Assembly (NCBI GenBank): GCA_015178975.1
Contig: WHVD01000037.1
Coordinates: 434,001-498,000 of the forward strand
DNA length: 64,000 nucleotides
Direction: 5' to 3'
Source of the DNA: Hysterangium stoloniferum
Lineage: Eukaryota; Basidiomycota; Agaricomycetes; Hysterangiales; Hysterangiaceae
A program made the translations under genes and the position numbers. The notes under the pieces are model-generated. The model did not search any database. It saw nothing but the letters and a program-made list of their open reading frames with translations, and had not been told where the DNA came from. Position 1 is the first letter of the stretch, and each line of letters starts with the position of its first letter. This document shows positions 20,530 to 34,436 of this stretch, piece by piece.

Positions 20530-23516
20530 TTACCAGAGTTGTGTTTGATATGGAGCCAAGTACTGTGGATCACCATTTACGCCATGGCCAAAATGGGGAT
20601 TTGGATACCAAGATTGTGGGGGATGCTGGTACTGAGCCAAGCACTGTGGATCACCATTTACGCCATATCCAAAATGGGAATTTGGATAACAAGAATGTGA
20701 GGGATGCTGATATTGAACCGAGTACTGTGGATCACCATTTACACTGCAGCCAAAATTGGAATTTGGATACGAAGTTTGTAAGGAATGCTGGGCAGCATAG
20801 GGAGCGTAACTTGATGTGGACCCCGATGGTGAAAATTGGTTTTGGGGGTTCGAGTGGTTCGGAGGGTTCAAATCGTAGTAATGGTTCACCAACGGTTCAG
20901 GGTCAACGTCCATGTATACGTAAGAGTGGTTTGGAGGGTTCAAATCGTAGTAATGGTTCACCAATGGTTCAGGGTCAACGTCCATGTATACGTATTCATC
21001 TTCGGGAGCACTCTCTGGCTCAACTGAGGCATCAGACGGATATGCGTCCAACATTTCGATATCCTCGTCGATCACCACATGCACTGTAGCGAGTTGTGAA
21101 AATGAATCGCATTCAAACTCTGATCGGGAAGGCGTGCCAATACAAGCAGTTGTCTCCACCACCTCTAGAAGTAATTCTGGCGAGGCAAGTGAAGTAGGGA
21201 TGTCTAGGGGAGGCGCCACCTCTAGAAGTAATTCTGGCGAGGCAAGTGAAGTAGGGATGTCTAGGGGAGGCGCCACCTCTAGAAGTAATTCTGACGAGGC
21301 AAGTGAAGTAGGGATGTCTAGGGGAGGCGCTTCGTAGATTGTATTGGTAGAACAAGTTACCGACGCAATGTTCCCTTCCTGCGCCTCCGTTGCAGTGGAG
21401 CCCGCCTGCACCGTGTCTAGGAGTGATACCGGCGAAAGAGGTGCGACAGCGTTGTCTCTGGGACCGGCCTTTCCATTTTATGCACAAAATCAGTTAATTT
21501 CAATGCATGTTGAAATCTTTATACACACCCGAACTTCCGACTCTACTATCCCGCCGCTTCCTGTAGCCGCTTCCTCCCCAGCAGTCAATGTGTCGATCGA
21601 TTGTCGCACCACAGATGACCCAGTGGACACAGGTTTCGTCTTCTCTGGACCAGGAGAGCTGTTCGCCCGAACTTCCGACTCTACTATCCCGCCGCTTCCC
21701 GTAGTCGTTTCCTCGCCAGCAGTCATTGTGTCGATCCATTGTGGCGCCGCAGATGACCCAGTGGACACAGGTTTCGTCGTCTCTGAACTAGGAGAGCTGT
21801 TCTCCGGTGGCAGGCGTCTGTGCAGCATGTGCTCCAAGAATGTTCTAGTGAAGTTCAATGGATAACGGGAGTCTTCTTTGGCCAATAAACCCAGGGCAAT
21901 GTCCACATGTTTCTGTTCAAGGGGTGTCAGTGCCCCTGCCGTCGACTCTTCGGGTTGTGCAATGGACACAGGGAGGGTTTCTCTGTCCTCAGGGTTCGAT
22001 TGGCGTGGGGATCTTGGCTTGACGTCTTCCTGAGCGCTGGAAGGTTTGACACTAGGCGAATCCCGTTAGCGTGAGCAACAGACGAAGGAGAACAGCATAA
22101 TTTCCATACATTTCAGATGGCTCTGCATTGACTTTCCCTTCTTTCCCTTGCTTAGCTACGATATAAATCAGATACCAATTATTAAGCGCATCAAAATCTA
22201 TTTCACCTGGGGCACGCAGCCTCTCCTTTCTAGACCGTTTTGTCTTGGTTGAACGGACAGGGGTTTCGGCAGACTGTGAAGACCCTGTCGCCGGTAGACT
22301 GTCTTTCCCACATTGACTTTCGGATGTAATTGTCTGTGTTTGCCGGACGTGCTAAGTACGGGACATGTTATGAGACTCGCGGGACTTACTTCCACAACAA
22401 GTTTCTCCTCTCCGGCAGCGACAACCCCATTCGTTCCATTGTCATCCATCTTCATTTGGACCATCCCTGGTCGTTCCACGCTACCCTCAGGTGGGAAACT
22501 GTCCGATCGAATAAAGTAATCAAGCCCACTGTCTGGAAAAAAACTTTGTCTCCTACCTTTCAGTCTCCGTCACTGGGACGTGTAGGCATGTGGTGGGCGG
22601 CGATGACCCACCCTTGCTGGTGGTGATGGGAGAAGCAACCTGAGGGGCCACCTGGATGCTAGAGGAGCAAAAACTGTTCAAGTTTTGTTCCACAGAACAA
22701 AGGCGTGATCACTTACCGTGGGGATGTTTTCACCGGCGCATTACACTCATTCTCTATAAATGGGTCTTGTGCCTCGGCACCTTTGGACCCAGAATCCGTA
22801 CAGACGCTATCGACGACGGCGATCCTATGGGGTGTTCCCACCGTGGTTAATGTCCCTACACGAGAAGAAAACATAGGCGCTTACGGTTCGGACGTCTTTA
22901 CAACGGGTGTTGAGGGTGTGAGAGAGGTATCCATGGCAATAATCTCAACACATGCAACGGAAGGGTTACTAATACTGCCCCAGGAGATAATGAGATCATA
23001 CAACAAGATGCAAGTATAGAATTGTTTACGATATAACCGGTTCTGATTCCTCCATGTCCTTTGATAACTGCGAGGTGTTGCAAGCTATCGGGGAGGTGTC
23101 TATTAAGAGAAGATTATAAATTAGAATGGACCCTAACAGAACGTCACATACCTTCCTGCTTACTGGCCGAGGTGTCCGAGGCAACGCCACCTGATGCGCC
23201 ATCAACTTCGATCTTCCCGGTCCCAGCTCCCAGCTCACATTCACGAGGAACTGATTTGACAATAGTATTTACACCTTTAGGGAAAATCTACCAGGTGTTT
23301 GTCAGGCACTGTGACTTATCATAAAGTATATGGAACGAACATGCATCCGGGAGGCCGGCAATCTTCTCTGGACATTCAAGGTCTAAAAAAGATATATTAC
23401 AGATTCAATATTTAGTATGTGGAATGAAGGGTATTGAAACTCACGCTCGTGACTCCTTCTTGACTGACACCGATATTGACATCCGCAAAAACAGCAGCCA
23501 CGTCGTCAACTGACAT
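20530..23516 (-). CDS. Repeat-rich hypothetical protein, right copy
   Basis: Same gene as the left-edge copy, here with its 5' part. The probable start is the ATG at 23516 (MSVDDVAAVFADVNIGVSQE). The next exons, around 23290-23390 and 23155-23275 (KSVPRECELGAGTGKIEVDG), could not be joined without doubt: the two most natural frames disagree at the first two introns. From about 23085 downward the exon chain matches the left copy. This copy has three, not six, APPLDIPTSLASPELLLEV units; the 24-residue and 27-residue repeats are unchanged. Function is unknown; the protein is long, Ser/Pro-rich, probably disordered, with a basic KTKRSRKERLR patch. It converges with REI1. Confidence 0.6.
21160..21330 (-). 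repeat. 57-bp coding tandem repeat, three units
   Basis: Mirror of the six-unit array at 1813-2154, with three units. Single-base differences (LASSELLL in one unit) make it distinguishable from the left array. Confidence 0.95.
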
Positions 23517-23667
23517 GGTGATCTAAGGAGATATGCACTGAGAATCGACGGCTCTTAGGAATGTTTGGGATGACGAACATCATTATTTTTACTTCGCTCC
23601 TTGGGTTGGGGTAATGCCTAGAGTGGGTAATGCGTAAGTCCACTGCAAAACCCAGTGAGGAAGAGTA

Positions 23668-24026
23668 TCAATTAGGCACATTGATTTCCGGTCCCATAGA
23701 GGCATTATCCTGAGGAACAGTCCTCTCTTGCGCAATCTATAGGAACAGTGATCAGCCTAAACATCAGCCGAATCTTGTAGCAACTGACCGCGTTGCGAAT
23801 ACGCGCTCCATGTTGTTGTATATATTGCTGCACGAATATTGTAAGATGCTTAGATCTACTAATATGGAAATGAAGTTGAGCTGACCTTAGCCTCGTTATA
23901 ACTTTTTATCGCGCTAGTCATCTTTTGCTCTCTCAAATATCGAAGCCCGCCAAGCATATTATATGCCCTGACAGTCGCTTCGCATTCTTTAAGTTGTAGG
24001 TCTTCGGGGAGGGCAGTATCGAGCAT
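23668..24026 (-). CDS. Small conserved-looking protein of 89 residues
   Basis: Three exons (24026-23886, 23848-23789, 23736-23668), all in phase 0 with good GT-AG borders, give MLDTALPEDLQLKECEATVR through YNMLGGLRYLREQKMTSAIK, a middle exon HLTIFVQQYIQQHGARIRNA and the tail IAQERTVPQDNASMGPEINV, ending in TGA. The protein is mostly helical and amphipathic, with no signal peptide or zinc motif. I do not recognise it; small subunits of multi-protein complexes look like this. Its start is about 500 bases upstream of the hypothetical gene, on the same strand. Confidence 0.6.
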
Positions 24027-24648
24027 CTTGGGTGGCAGGATGGGGGAAGAGAACAAAAGGCGAACTAGCTTGCCAAGTTAAAATGGCGTTCATTTTAATG
24101 GAATGGGTTGAGCATTGAGTCTTTCAAAGTCAGACTCGCAACGCCACCGCCTAATGGCCTGCTGACTGGATTCGGGGAAATCTGAAAATCTGGTCTAATC
24201 TGATTTTCGGAACAAAGTTGGGAAAAAGTACCGAGGAAAATGCTTAAAATGCGATCTCGCTTCTAACTTATTTTTTTCCACTCGCGACTTCATGCTTATA
24301 CTCACGCGGAGAACTTCCATTAGGTAGTGATCCCCAGGATGTACAACTCAAGTTGAGCTATAGATTCTAAACAGGAAATTGTTCGATGACAGCGTAAGGA
24401 AAACGGACAAGGTTTTATTTACGATGACTAAGCTACTGTAAAGTATGAAATAGCCGAGCGTAAAACGCTTGCAATACAACGTATTCTAACAGAAATACCG
24501 CTCTCTATATAATCGTATCTTAGAAGAAAATGATTGGCAATTTTTGATTTAATTGCATTGCGAAATGTTATAGAGCATACATGTGCGGGTGACGTTGCCG
24601 TAAAAATGCAGAGATGCAAATGAAGGAAATAGCATCTTTGCCTCCCGA
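24027..24648. other. Intergenic stretch, nothing recognised
   Basis: A/T-rich DNA between the small gene and the third copy of the hairpin module. No open frame with recognisable content was found. It presumably holds the promoter of the small gene. Confidence 0.5.
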
Positions 24649-25126
24649 CTTTTCTCATTCACATTTAATCACAATTCCATAAGGTCTGCAACCCTGCAAT
24701 AAATGGGATTGCAGTCATTCCCGCCAACCATCGACGACAGCCTGGTGCTGTCATGATCAAACATTTGTTATCCAGGTTCATTATATTTTTTTATTGGCAT
24801 ACCTTTCAAAAGCGTCTGAGTGTCTGAAATAGGCTAGGACTACGTCATACTGGGATGGCCAACTGTCGACAAGTTTAGGCATGGCAGCAGTTGGGCTGCT
24901 ATGATCACGTATTTGATGAAAAGGTGTTGTCATATATTGGATTCATATTTTTGAGAAAACGTCTAACGTGCAATGGTAGCATGTACGATTCTAGAATCAC
25001 CGAGGTGTAGCACAGCCAGGCAGCATATCAGTAGGGCTGTCACGATCAGTTGTTCATCAGTGAGGTATTTCCGTGTCGTTGCATGCTTCGACAAATTTAC
25101 CCACCAGCTTTATTAGGTTAATATAT
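24649..25126 (+). repeat. Third partial copy of the hairpin module
   Basis: Matches about 3106-3585 in the same direction (and about 19770-20200 inverted) with more substitutions than the two arms show against each other. It includes three hairpins, near 24729-24758, 24876-24907 and 25015-25050, two of them with altered loops. It ends about 115 bases before the SNAPC3 start, so it may form part of that promoter region. Confidence 0.85.
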
Positions 25127-25240
25127 AAAGCAGACCAGCGCCTAACGTGGGTAGATTGACTAGATTATGTGAGATTCCTATATAAATAATCTAAATTTAG
25201 CTTCACTTGTAACTTTTTTGCAGGTTTTAATCCTCGAACA

Positions 25241-26959
25241 ATGTCAACCCGACCCCCTGTTTTCACCTGGAACGAGGATTTGCATTTTGGACCCCCCTCT
25301 GAGATGATAGATGTCCAGAAATTCCTTGATGAAGCGGCTAGGCTTGAACGAAGCGGACTATGGCCATGGCTTGACTTTGATTCACAGGGCGTAACTAAAG
25401 ACGACGCGTTGGATAAATTGTCGGGCTGGAAATTATGGAGAGAGGCCTCCGAAGATATGAAGGCTTCTGTGGAAGATGATTGCAAGTGTGTTTATGTTTT
25501 TCAAATCAGCCCATGATGCTGAATCTTACAACTGAATAGTTTGGATGACCTGAAATCATCGTTGTTCGAAACGGTGATATCTCAGAAAAAGTTCTCATAT
25601 ATCCAGAAGCTCCATGCATCTGCAGCAGTCGAGCTTGCCCATACTCAACTATCATCCAGAAGGCAGAGTCATCTGTCGCGACCCATTCAAGATGCAGACA
25701 CTGAGATATTTAGCCGGTCCATTGCCAATGCCTCTTTAAAGATGTGGGAGTGTGTAGATTTTTGCTTCATCCTCAGTATATCATCTTTTGACCTACCGTA
25801 TACAATCAGGCTAAAGCCAGCAGCTGGACCATACATCCGCACAGGACACATCTCTGATCAAAACGCCATAGTAGCTCCGGTATGTTAGCCATTAATTGAC
25901 CCACTTATTCGATTAGTCATTGAATAAATGCCAAATACCTAGCAATTTAACCAGAACATTTTAGGAGACAATCCGCGTATAAATCACGAAGTCCTTATTA
26001 CGCTGACGACTTACACGAGGAATCGATGGTACCCTTACGGATTCTCTAGAGCCTCTCAACATATTCTCCCATCCAGCAGTACACTGGCAGATGTCTGGAA
26101 CTGCATCCCGTGCGATCTCAAGGGCGACGGTAGAATACCTACTGAAATCATTGAATCTGAGCCTTTGGATCCTTCACTCGAACCTCATCCTGGGATGCCA
26201 ATGAAATCGAGGGTTGTAGGATATAGTGAAGGCCTTGGTGAAGATTCGGAACCAGATTACATGGTTATGGTCATAGAAAACAAGGCATACTGTGACGGCC
26301 GTGGGTCGCCGGATTATGCTGAGTATGTCAGTGATTTCTTCGCTGTGTTCGTCATATTCAAGCGCTCCTAGCAAGCTCTTTTCGCATCTTCAAGCGTCGA
26401 TAAGAGCCCAGCCAACCGATAGCGACATTGACCAACAACTGCTCCTTGCCCCCTATGAAAGGCCCAAACGAACCGCTCGTCTTCATAAAGGCAGCCCCAT
26501 TCACGAGACAACTCTACGCTCACTATCAATGCGTATTAATGAACCCTATTGGATTTTGCACCGTGGCGACTGCGAACATTGGTTTGTCATTGACGAAATA
26601 AGGCGAGATATCTCTTCCTTTGGCACGGCTAGGTTTGCTGATACACAAGCTTACAGGTTACAAAATCCCCGTGATCCAAGTTATGGTTATCCGATTGCAA
26701 TTCAACGGACACCTACCGTACGACCTCTTTGTCGAATATGCTCCAAGGTACCCGCTACCTTATCAATTCTCAACGATATTCGGTTAGGTATGATGCCCGA
26801 AATTTTGCCTTAAATCCATCTAATCAAGGCACTTTATCAGGAGAATCGCCATGCATTGTTTGTAAAATGTGCTGGGAACTCTTTGGCGGCCCGCCTCCCC
26901 TGAAGGAAGATGACGACCTTGATGACCGTGTAGTGGTCGTACCAATGCCGTTTCCATAG
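25241..26959 (+). CDS. snRNA-activating protein complex subunit 3-like protein
   Basis: SNAPC3/SNAP50 homologues bind the proximal sequence element and drive snRNA gene transcription. The start MSTRPPVFTWNEDLHFGPPS is followed by a helical middle part. Then come the family core: EVLITLTTYT, SSSTLADVWNCIPCD, YMVMVIENKAYCDGRGSPDY, and the hallmark EPYWILHRGDCEHWFVIDEI. The C-terminal zinc-type cysteines are CRICSKVPATLSILNDIRL and CIVCKMCWELFGG. The tail is acidic (KEDDDLDD). Several short introns are needed; near 26620-26800 two overlapping frames are open, and I chose the one with the CxxC pair. The stop is at 26957-26959. A hairpin-module copy lies just upstream. Confidence 0.85.
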
Positions 26960-27045
26960 CCAACTTTATTTGGGGAAATAATAATGAAGACAGATAAATT
27001 CTAGGCTATGACATATTGCCACTTGACACTCGAAATACCACACCT

Positions 27046-29575
<2,530 letters not shown>

Positions 29576-30136
29576 CTTAACTTTACGATGCGTAGAAGAT
29601 TTGCGGTAGATACATCCTCTTATAAATTGTAATTGCAACTTTGGCGATGACGTGATAATGTGCAAGAGTCACATGATCAATATTTGGTCGGTTGCTTACA
29701 GTAATTCAAAAGCTTTCTATGATAAGTCAGAATATTGTGTACTATAATAAATATGATCCACCAGGTGTTTGATAACTAAAACTCGTCGCCATGGTCCACC
29801 AAATATGTCATAGGTCTCGAGCCAAGTACTATCAATTGACATTCTATTATAAAATAGCATAGTTATAGTTAATCTATAGGCTGTGTTCCTATGAGCAAAA
29901 AAAGAAAAAAGAATGAAGACAAGAAAAAAAGGGGGGAATTCCCGAAAAAGCAACAAAAATCTCCGATGAGATGTGGCCAACGCACAGCGAACGATTTGCA
30001 CACCATCGACGTGTGCAAATCTTAAAGTTTCGCCCGCGGGCCACCTCATTGACCAAAGTTTACAAATTGTCTTAAGTTAGTAGTGACAGTATGATACAGC
30101 AGTTATTTATGTGATAATATCCAATAATATCCCATC
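29576..30136. other. Intergenic stretch, probably the MET3 promoter and ERO1 3' end
   Basis: About 560 bases between the MET3 start and the ERO1 stop. It contains a purine-rich run (GAAAAAAGAATGAAGAC type) near 29895-29945. No gene and no clear terminator were seen. Confidence 0.5.
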
Positions 30137-32271
30137 CTACAACTCACTCTTTGGCCCCTCGCTCTTGCTTGCCAGGCTGAACATCGACCCGAAGGCAGCC
30201 AAAATACTTCCAACTACTTTTACACACAACTGCGCACAATCCGTCGTGGACTGTCGACATGCCTCCAGTATTCTTTTAATCTGCGCTGGTAAAGTCCGGT
30301 TGTTGCCTTCTCTACGCTGTGGTGAGCCTGAAGGCGATGGCCTCTTGCTCCGCTGTGTGCCGTGAACATTTCATACTGATAAACGTAACATTAAACTCAC
30401 CTGTGTATTATGAGCTGCTGGTACTTCTAACCCTATAGAACGTAATAGTTCTTCTTTAGCGTGGGGACTCTCTTTTGACCACAACTGCCGGAACTCGTCG
30501 ACGTAGACAAGGGACTCTGTAAACCGATTCAGTGTGTTGATCAATGCGACAACTTCTGAACGCTGTAATAAATTAGGATTAATTTCGGGACTATATAAAT
30601 AATTAATCTGAGACGATGTTGATTGAGGATCAAAAGAGGGACATACTCTAATGCCTTCTCATCTAACTCGAAAAGGACCTTGAGGGCAGTACCTAGTCCC
30701 GATACCTGCACTTTTCCCCACAAGCGGCACTTGTCACAACCAACACAGTCCATGATTCTGGACACGTTGCGGAAGTGATCTTTGAACTCGTCTTTCAATA
30801 CCTTTGGAGAATAAATTTAGATTTTTCAAACCATATCCAAGGTAAACAGCTCCAATATACCGCCGAATTTTCGCCTTTGAATAAGACATTCTCGTCAAAC
30901 CGTCCAACATCTTTTGCAATGTTCATAGCATCTTCTAGCAGCTGCTTCGTACGGATATTACCACCGTCGTGTTCATGGACGCCTTCTGGCGTAGTACAAT
31001 AGTCATATGCGCTCAAGTAACGCGAGAGTCGTGCCACTGCCCGAAGAAGCAAGACGGTATTGAAATAGATATTCTTTAGTCGTTCAGGATAAGCTGCTAC
31101 CCGTTCCACAAAGCAGCGCAAATTAGGCCCCTGAAGTATGTCAGCTTTTCGCTTGACGAAAAACTCAAGTGGCGTGGCTTACCCATTTTCCAGTATTTTG
31201 GTCAAAGTCATCCCGACATATATGCATAGAAATCGATGCATGGAGCCCTATTATCAGTATTATATGGGATGATCACACGTATACACTTCAAGTGGGTATT
31301 TTCTCACCTGAAATAATCCTATAATACACCCGCTTTTCTTCACAGATATAACCATCACCAGCCTCATTGGCATCTAGCCCTAATAAATTTTTTTCTGACA
31401 AAGGCCGATGAAGGCTTCGTTCAGAAATGCCGAAGCAGTTCTCTTCATAAATGGAATCCCAAACACGGTGAGCAGAAGGACCGCTGTAACCAGTGAAACG
31501 CTCGGGATTCTCCGTGAGGTCGATATAATCGCCGTCCGCTGTGGAAATATTAGTCCGAAGTCACATGCACAAAGAAAGAGCTCACAAGAGGTATCGTCAT
31601 GAAAGCAAAAGTCAGAATCGGCGTAATAGCATCCTGGAAGCTCTGATATCTGCATCATAGGGAAGATCAATTGATAATTTTGGGAACGTTGCAACTGATC
31701 CACCTGTTCTGGTGTTGGTATCTCTACTTTGCTCAACTCTGCTGCTCTCCATGACACGGGAATCTCGCTCTATTGACATGTTACTATGATATCGGTGTGT
31801 TTCCAACTGCAAACATGCCTCATCTACAGTAGTAATGCCGCATTCGCGGTTCATACAGAAGCCATTCTCTTGCCAGAATGGACACTCGCGATATAAATCA
31901 GTCCGGAAATATTTGAAGAAGGGGGCCCTGACGAGTTCTGACAGATGTCCATGTAGTGTATGAGTAACAGACTCCACAGATTCGTAATCACATAATGTAG
32001 TCTCTATTGGACCAGTGGGCTAGAAAATTATAAATAGACGCATACGACCTGAAGAGCTATTTCTTACCCTGCTCCCGCAGACAGCACGCTGAACAGGGTG
32101 GTACTCGAGGACATCTTGAACAATAGTCTCCGAATTATCTGTTTCGGCTAAGAAGGATCGCCTTGTACTGGGCTCATGAGATGCTTGTGACTTCCCTGGG
32201 TATGGACAAGTGACGAGATAGACCAACAGAAATGCAGGAAGACAATGTAGTCGAAGATGTTCTAGCCGCAT
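30137..32271 (-). CDS. ERO1: ERO1-type endoplasmic reticulum oxidoreductin
   Basis: Flavoenzyme that reoxidises protein disulfide isomerase in the ER lumen. A signal peptide is present at the start ([18 protein letters not shown]). Family features follow in order: [37 protein letters not shown] with the shuttle cysteines, [46 protein letters not shown], and the active-site [14 protein letters not shown] motif followed by [10 protein letters not shown]. The C-terminal part is basic and serine-rich ([20 protein letters not shown]) and ends with a hydrophobic stretch [16 protein letters not shown], which may serve as membrane association. At least seven exons. Divergent from the ARF-like fusion gene. 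Confidence 0.95.
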
Positions 32272-32787
32272 AATGTAGTGCAGAATAGGAAGGAGGATAC
32301 GGGTGTGAAGTTGGGATATAAATTGAAAAGATTATTAGTAAGTACTGAGTATGCTGACGATGCGGGTAATACTGTAAATACACCAATCGTGGCATTTGGC
32401 CCTTGCCCGCACGTGACTAGGAAGCCTTGTGTCGTGTGACACGTGGTCCTCTTAGAGGCCTGCCTTCACTCATGTGCATAAACTAAGAGGATAGCCTAAG
32501 TGTTGGACATGCATTGAATTTCCTGATTCTGAATATATGATCTCCCTGCCAACGTTGGTCATGTGAAGGCTTGTTAGTATTACTTTCAATCTACATATTA
32601 GTGGTTTTTTACTCAGGTTCGAGTGTTGTGGCGATTACATATATGTCACTCCTTGCGTGTCAAAGGAAAATTCGAGTCAACTATGCAGCAGCGTACTTCA
32701 CTGACGTGTTTCTGACGCAGTGATTAAGTGACTGGGGCCATATAACTATCTAGGCTGTAGATGAACATATTATAACGAACCCCTTCC
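32272..32787. promoter_or_regulatory. Shared promoter region of ERO1 and the ARF-like gene
   Basis: About 515 bases between divergent starts. Two CACGTG cores lie near 32409 and 32438, the second in a TGACACGTGG context close to the ERO1 side. Such bZIP or bHLH sites resemble elements used by fungal unfolded-protein-response factors, and ERO1 is a classical target of that response in other fungi. The link here is inference. Confidence 0.45.
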
Positions 32788-34242
32788 ATGTCGGTTTTCC
32801 AACAGTTGTTCAGCCGCTTATTCCCTACTAAGACTAGGAAAATTGTCATATACGGTCTGGTAAATATTAACACTCCACTTTAAAAAATCTGACCCCCACT
32901 TATAATTATTTGATATTTTGAATAGCCATCTGGTGGGAAAACCACTTTTCTCTATCAACTTAAGCTGGGACAGACGGTCACCACAATCCCGAGCATCGGC
33001 TTCAATGTCGAAACTATATCCATCTCCACAGCTTCAGGCACTTTCAATGCCGAAATGTGGTAAGCCTATTTCAGTGAAGTGGGTAGGCGAGGCGTTTCTG
33101 ATATGTTAACCCAAAGGGACGTCAGTGGAGGTTGCGGAAAACTAGGCAACCTGATTTACCACTACTTACTTAACACAGATGCTTTGATATGGGTAGTTGA
33201 TTCCGCGAATCATGACTACCTTGACGAGAGCATTGAAGAGCTCGTCAATGTTCTTAAACTAATGGACAACGAATTGGAGAACAAAGGTGCTTTGGGCAGA
33301 CCCATCTTAGTGTAAGGGCAATGTACTACTAACACGATACATTTCTCATCGGAACATGTATTATCTGGTTCTCTAGACTGGCTAACAAGCAAGATCTGCC
33401 CGACGCCATGAGTTTGGACAGTCTGAAGGCGAGATTTACCACCGTGTTTAAAGACAAGGGATTGGTTGAAAGGCCTTATCACATTTTCCCTTTGGTATCA
33501 ACACGATCTGTCCCGATATCCGGAATGCCTGAGGCCTTAGGTTGGTTAAGGGATCGATTGAATCGTTCGAACGTTGATATCCAGACGAATAATGATGCCG
33601 AGGCTCAATCGTCTTCGTCTATGGAGTCCGATCTTCGGGCAATCGTTCAGCAATTCCCCTCCCAACCGAATGCTCGATATACTCCTCAGCAAAAATTTAT
33701 GTCTTATCTTGCAAGGTCAGAACTCGATGTCCCTCCGGAAGAGTTTTATGACAAGTTCACGAAATTCGTTCTGCCAACCTGGGATCACTATGCACATCTC
33801 CGTGTGGCATACGTTGCCTTGACCATGTTTGGTCGCCAAAAGGGTGAGTTAGTTCTCCCTACCTGGAAGTCTGATTTCACGAGTTCATATAGGGAAAAAT
33901 ATTATATTTGACGGTATTCAGAAATATATTGCAGAGAGCACACAATCAGCTGGTCGCACCTTTCATATGACGATGACATATTTCTGGATTCAAATTGTGC
34001 ATTTTGGGATTAGGAGCATGTCCGCCTCCTTGCGGCAAGACGCCCAGTCAAACGACATGACCCCTGGTCCAAATGACTTCTCGAAATTTCTGCTTTTCAA
34101 CCCATATGTCACGAATGGGCTACTTTGGTCTGATTACTATTCCAAGGGTGTGATGATCTCTCCTGCCGCAAAATCGGAGATGGTACTCCCAGACAAAAAA
34201 AGTCTGCCAAACCTAGTCATGAAGGAGACCATTCGAGCATAA
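32788..34242 (+). CDS. ARF-like GTPase fused to a C-terminal domain of unknown function
   Basis: Five exons (32788-32859, 32926-33059, 33117-33311, 33377-33843, 33893-34242) sum to 1218 bases, 405 residues. Residues 1-175 follow [23 protein letters not shown], a P-loop [10 protein letters not shown], switch [16 protein letters not shown], switch II WDVSGG, and NKQD in [13 protein letters not shown]. Three positions are unusual. Residue 2 is Ser, not the myristoylated Gly. The P-loop has Ser-Gly for Ala-Gly. The switch II Gln (WDVGGQ in ARF) is replaced by Gly. After a linker ([14 protein letters not shown]) comes a helical domain of about 200 residues with [35 protein letters not shown] and [20 protein letters not shown], which I do not recognise. 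Confidence 0.85.
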
Positions 34243-34436
34243 TGCTGTTTATATATCAGCCATTGCATATAATTGTATATATATATAAGGTGCATTTTGA
34301 GTAGCCTAACAGGCTGATTATATGTATCAGGAAAGAAACAAGAACAAAGAAATCTGGTTATAAATTTCAAGCTGTGATATACAAATTTGGCAATTATGAC
34401 ATACACATATATCCAGGAATGAATTTAGCAAGCTTG

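Larger units (their letters stand above)
17690..23142. repeat. Right arm of the 5.5-kb inverted duplication
   Basis: Reverse complement of 1-5632. The inner edge is at REI1 codons GREF (about 17690), inside an intact gene, so the sequence on this side is parental at least at that edge. The outer edge, about 23142, is set only by the left end of the window and may really lie farther right. The two arms are separated by about 12 kb of mostly single-copy genes. Confidence 0.93.
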
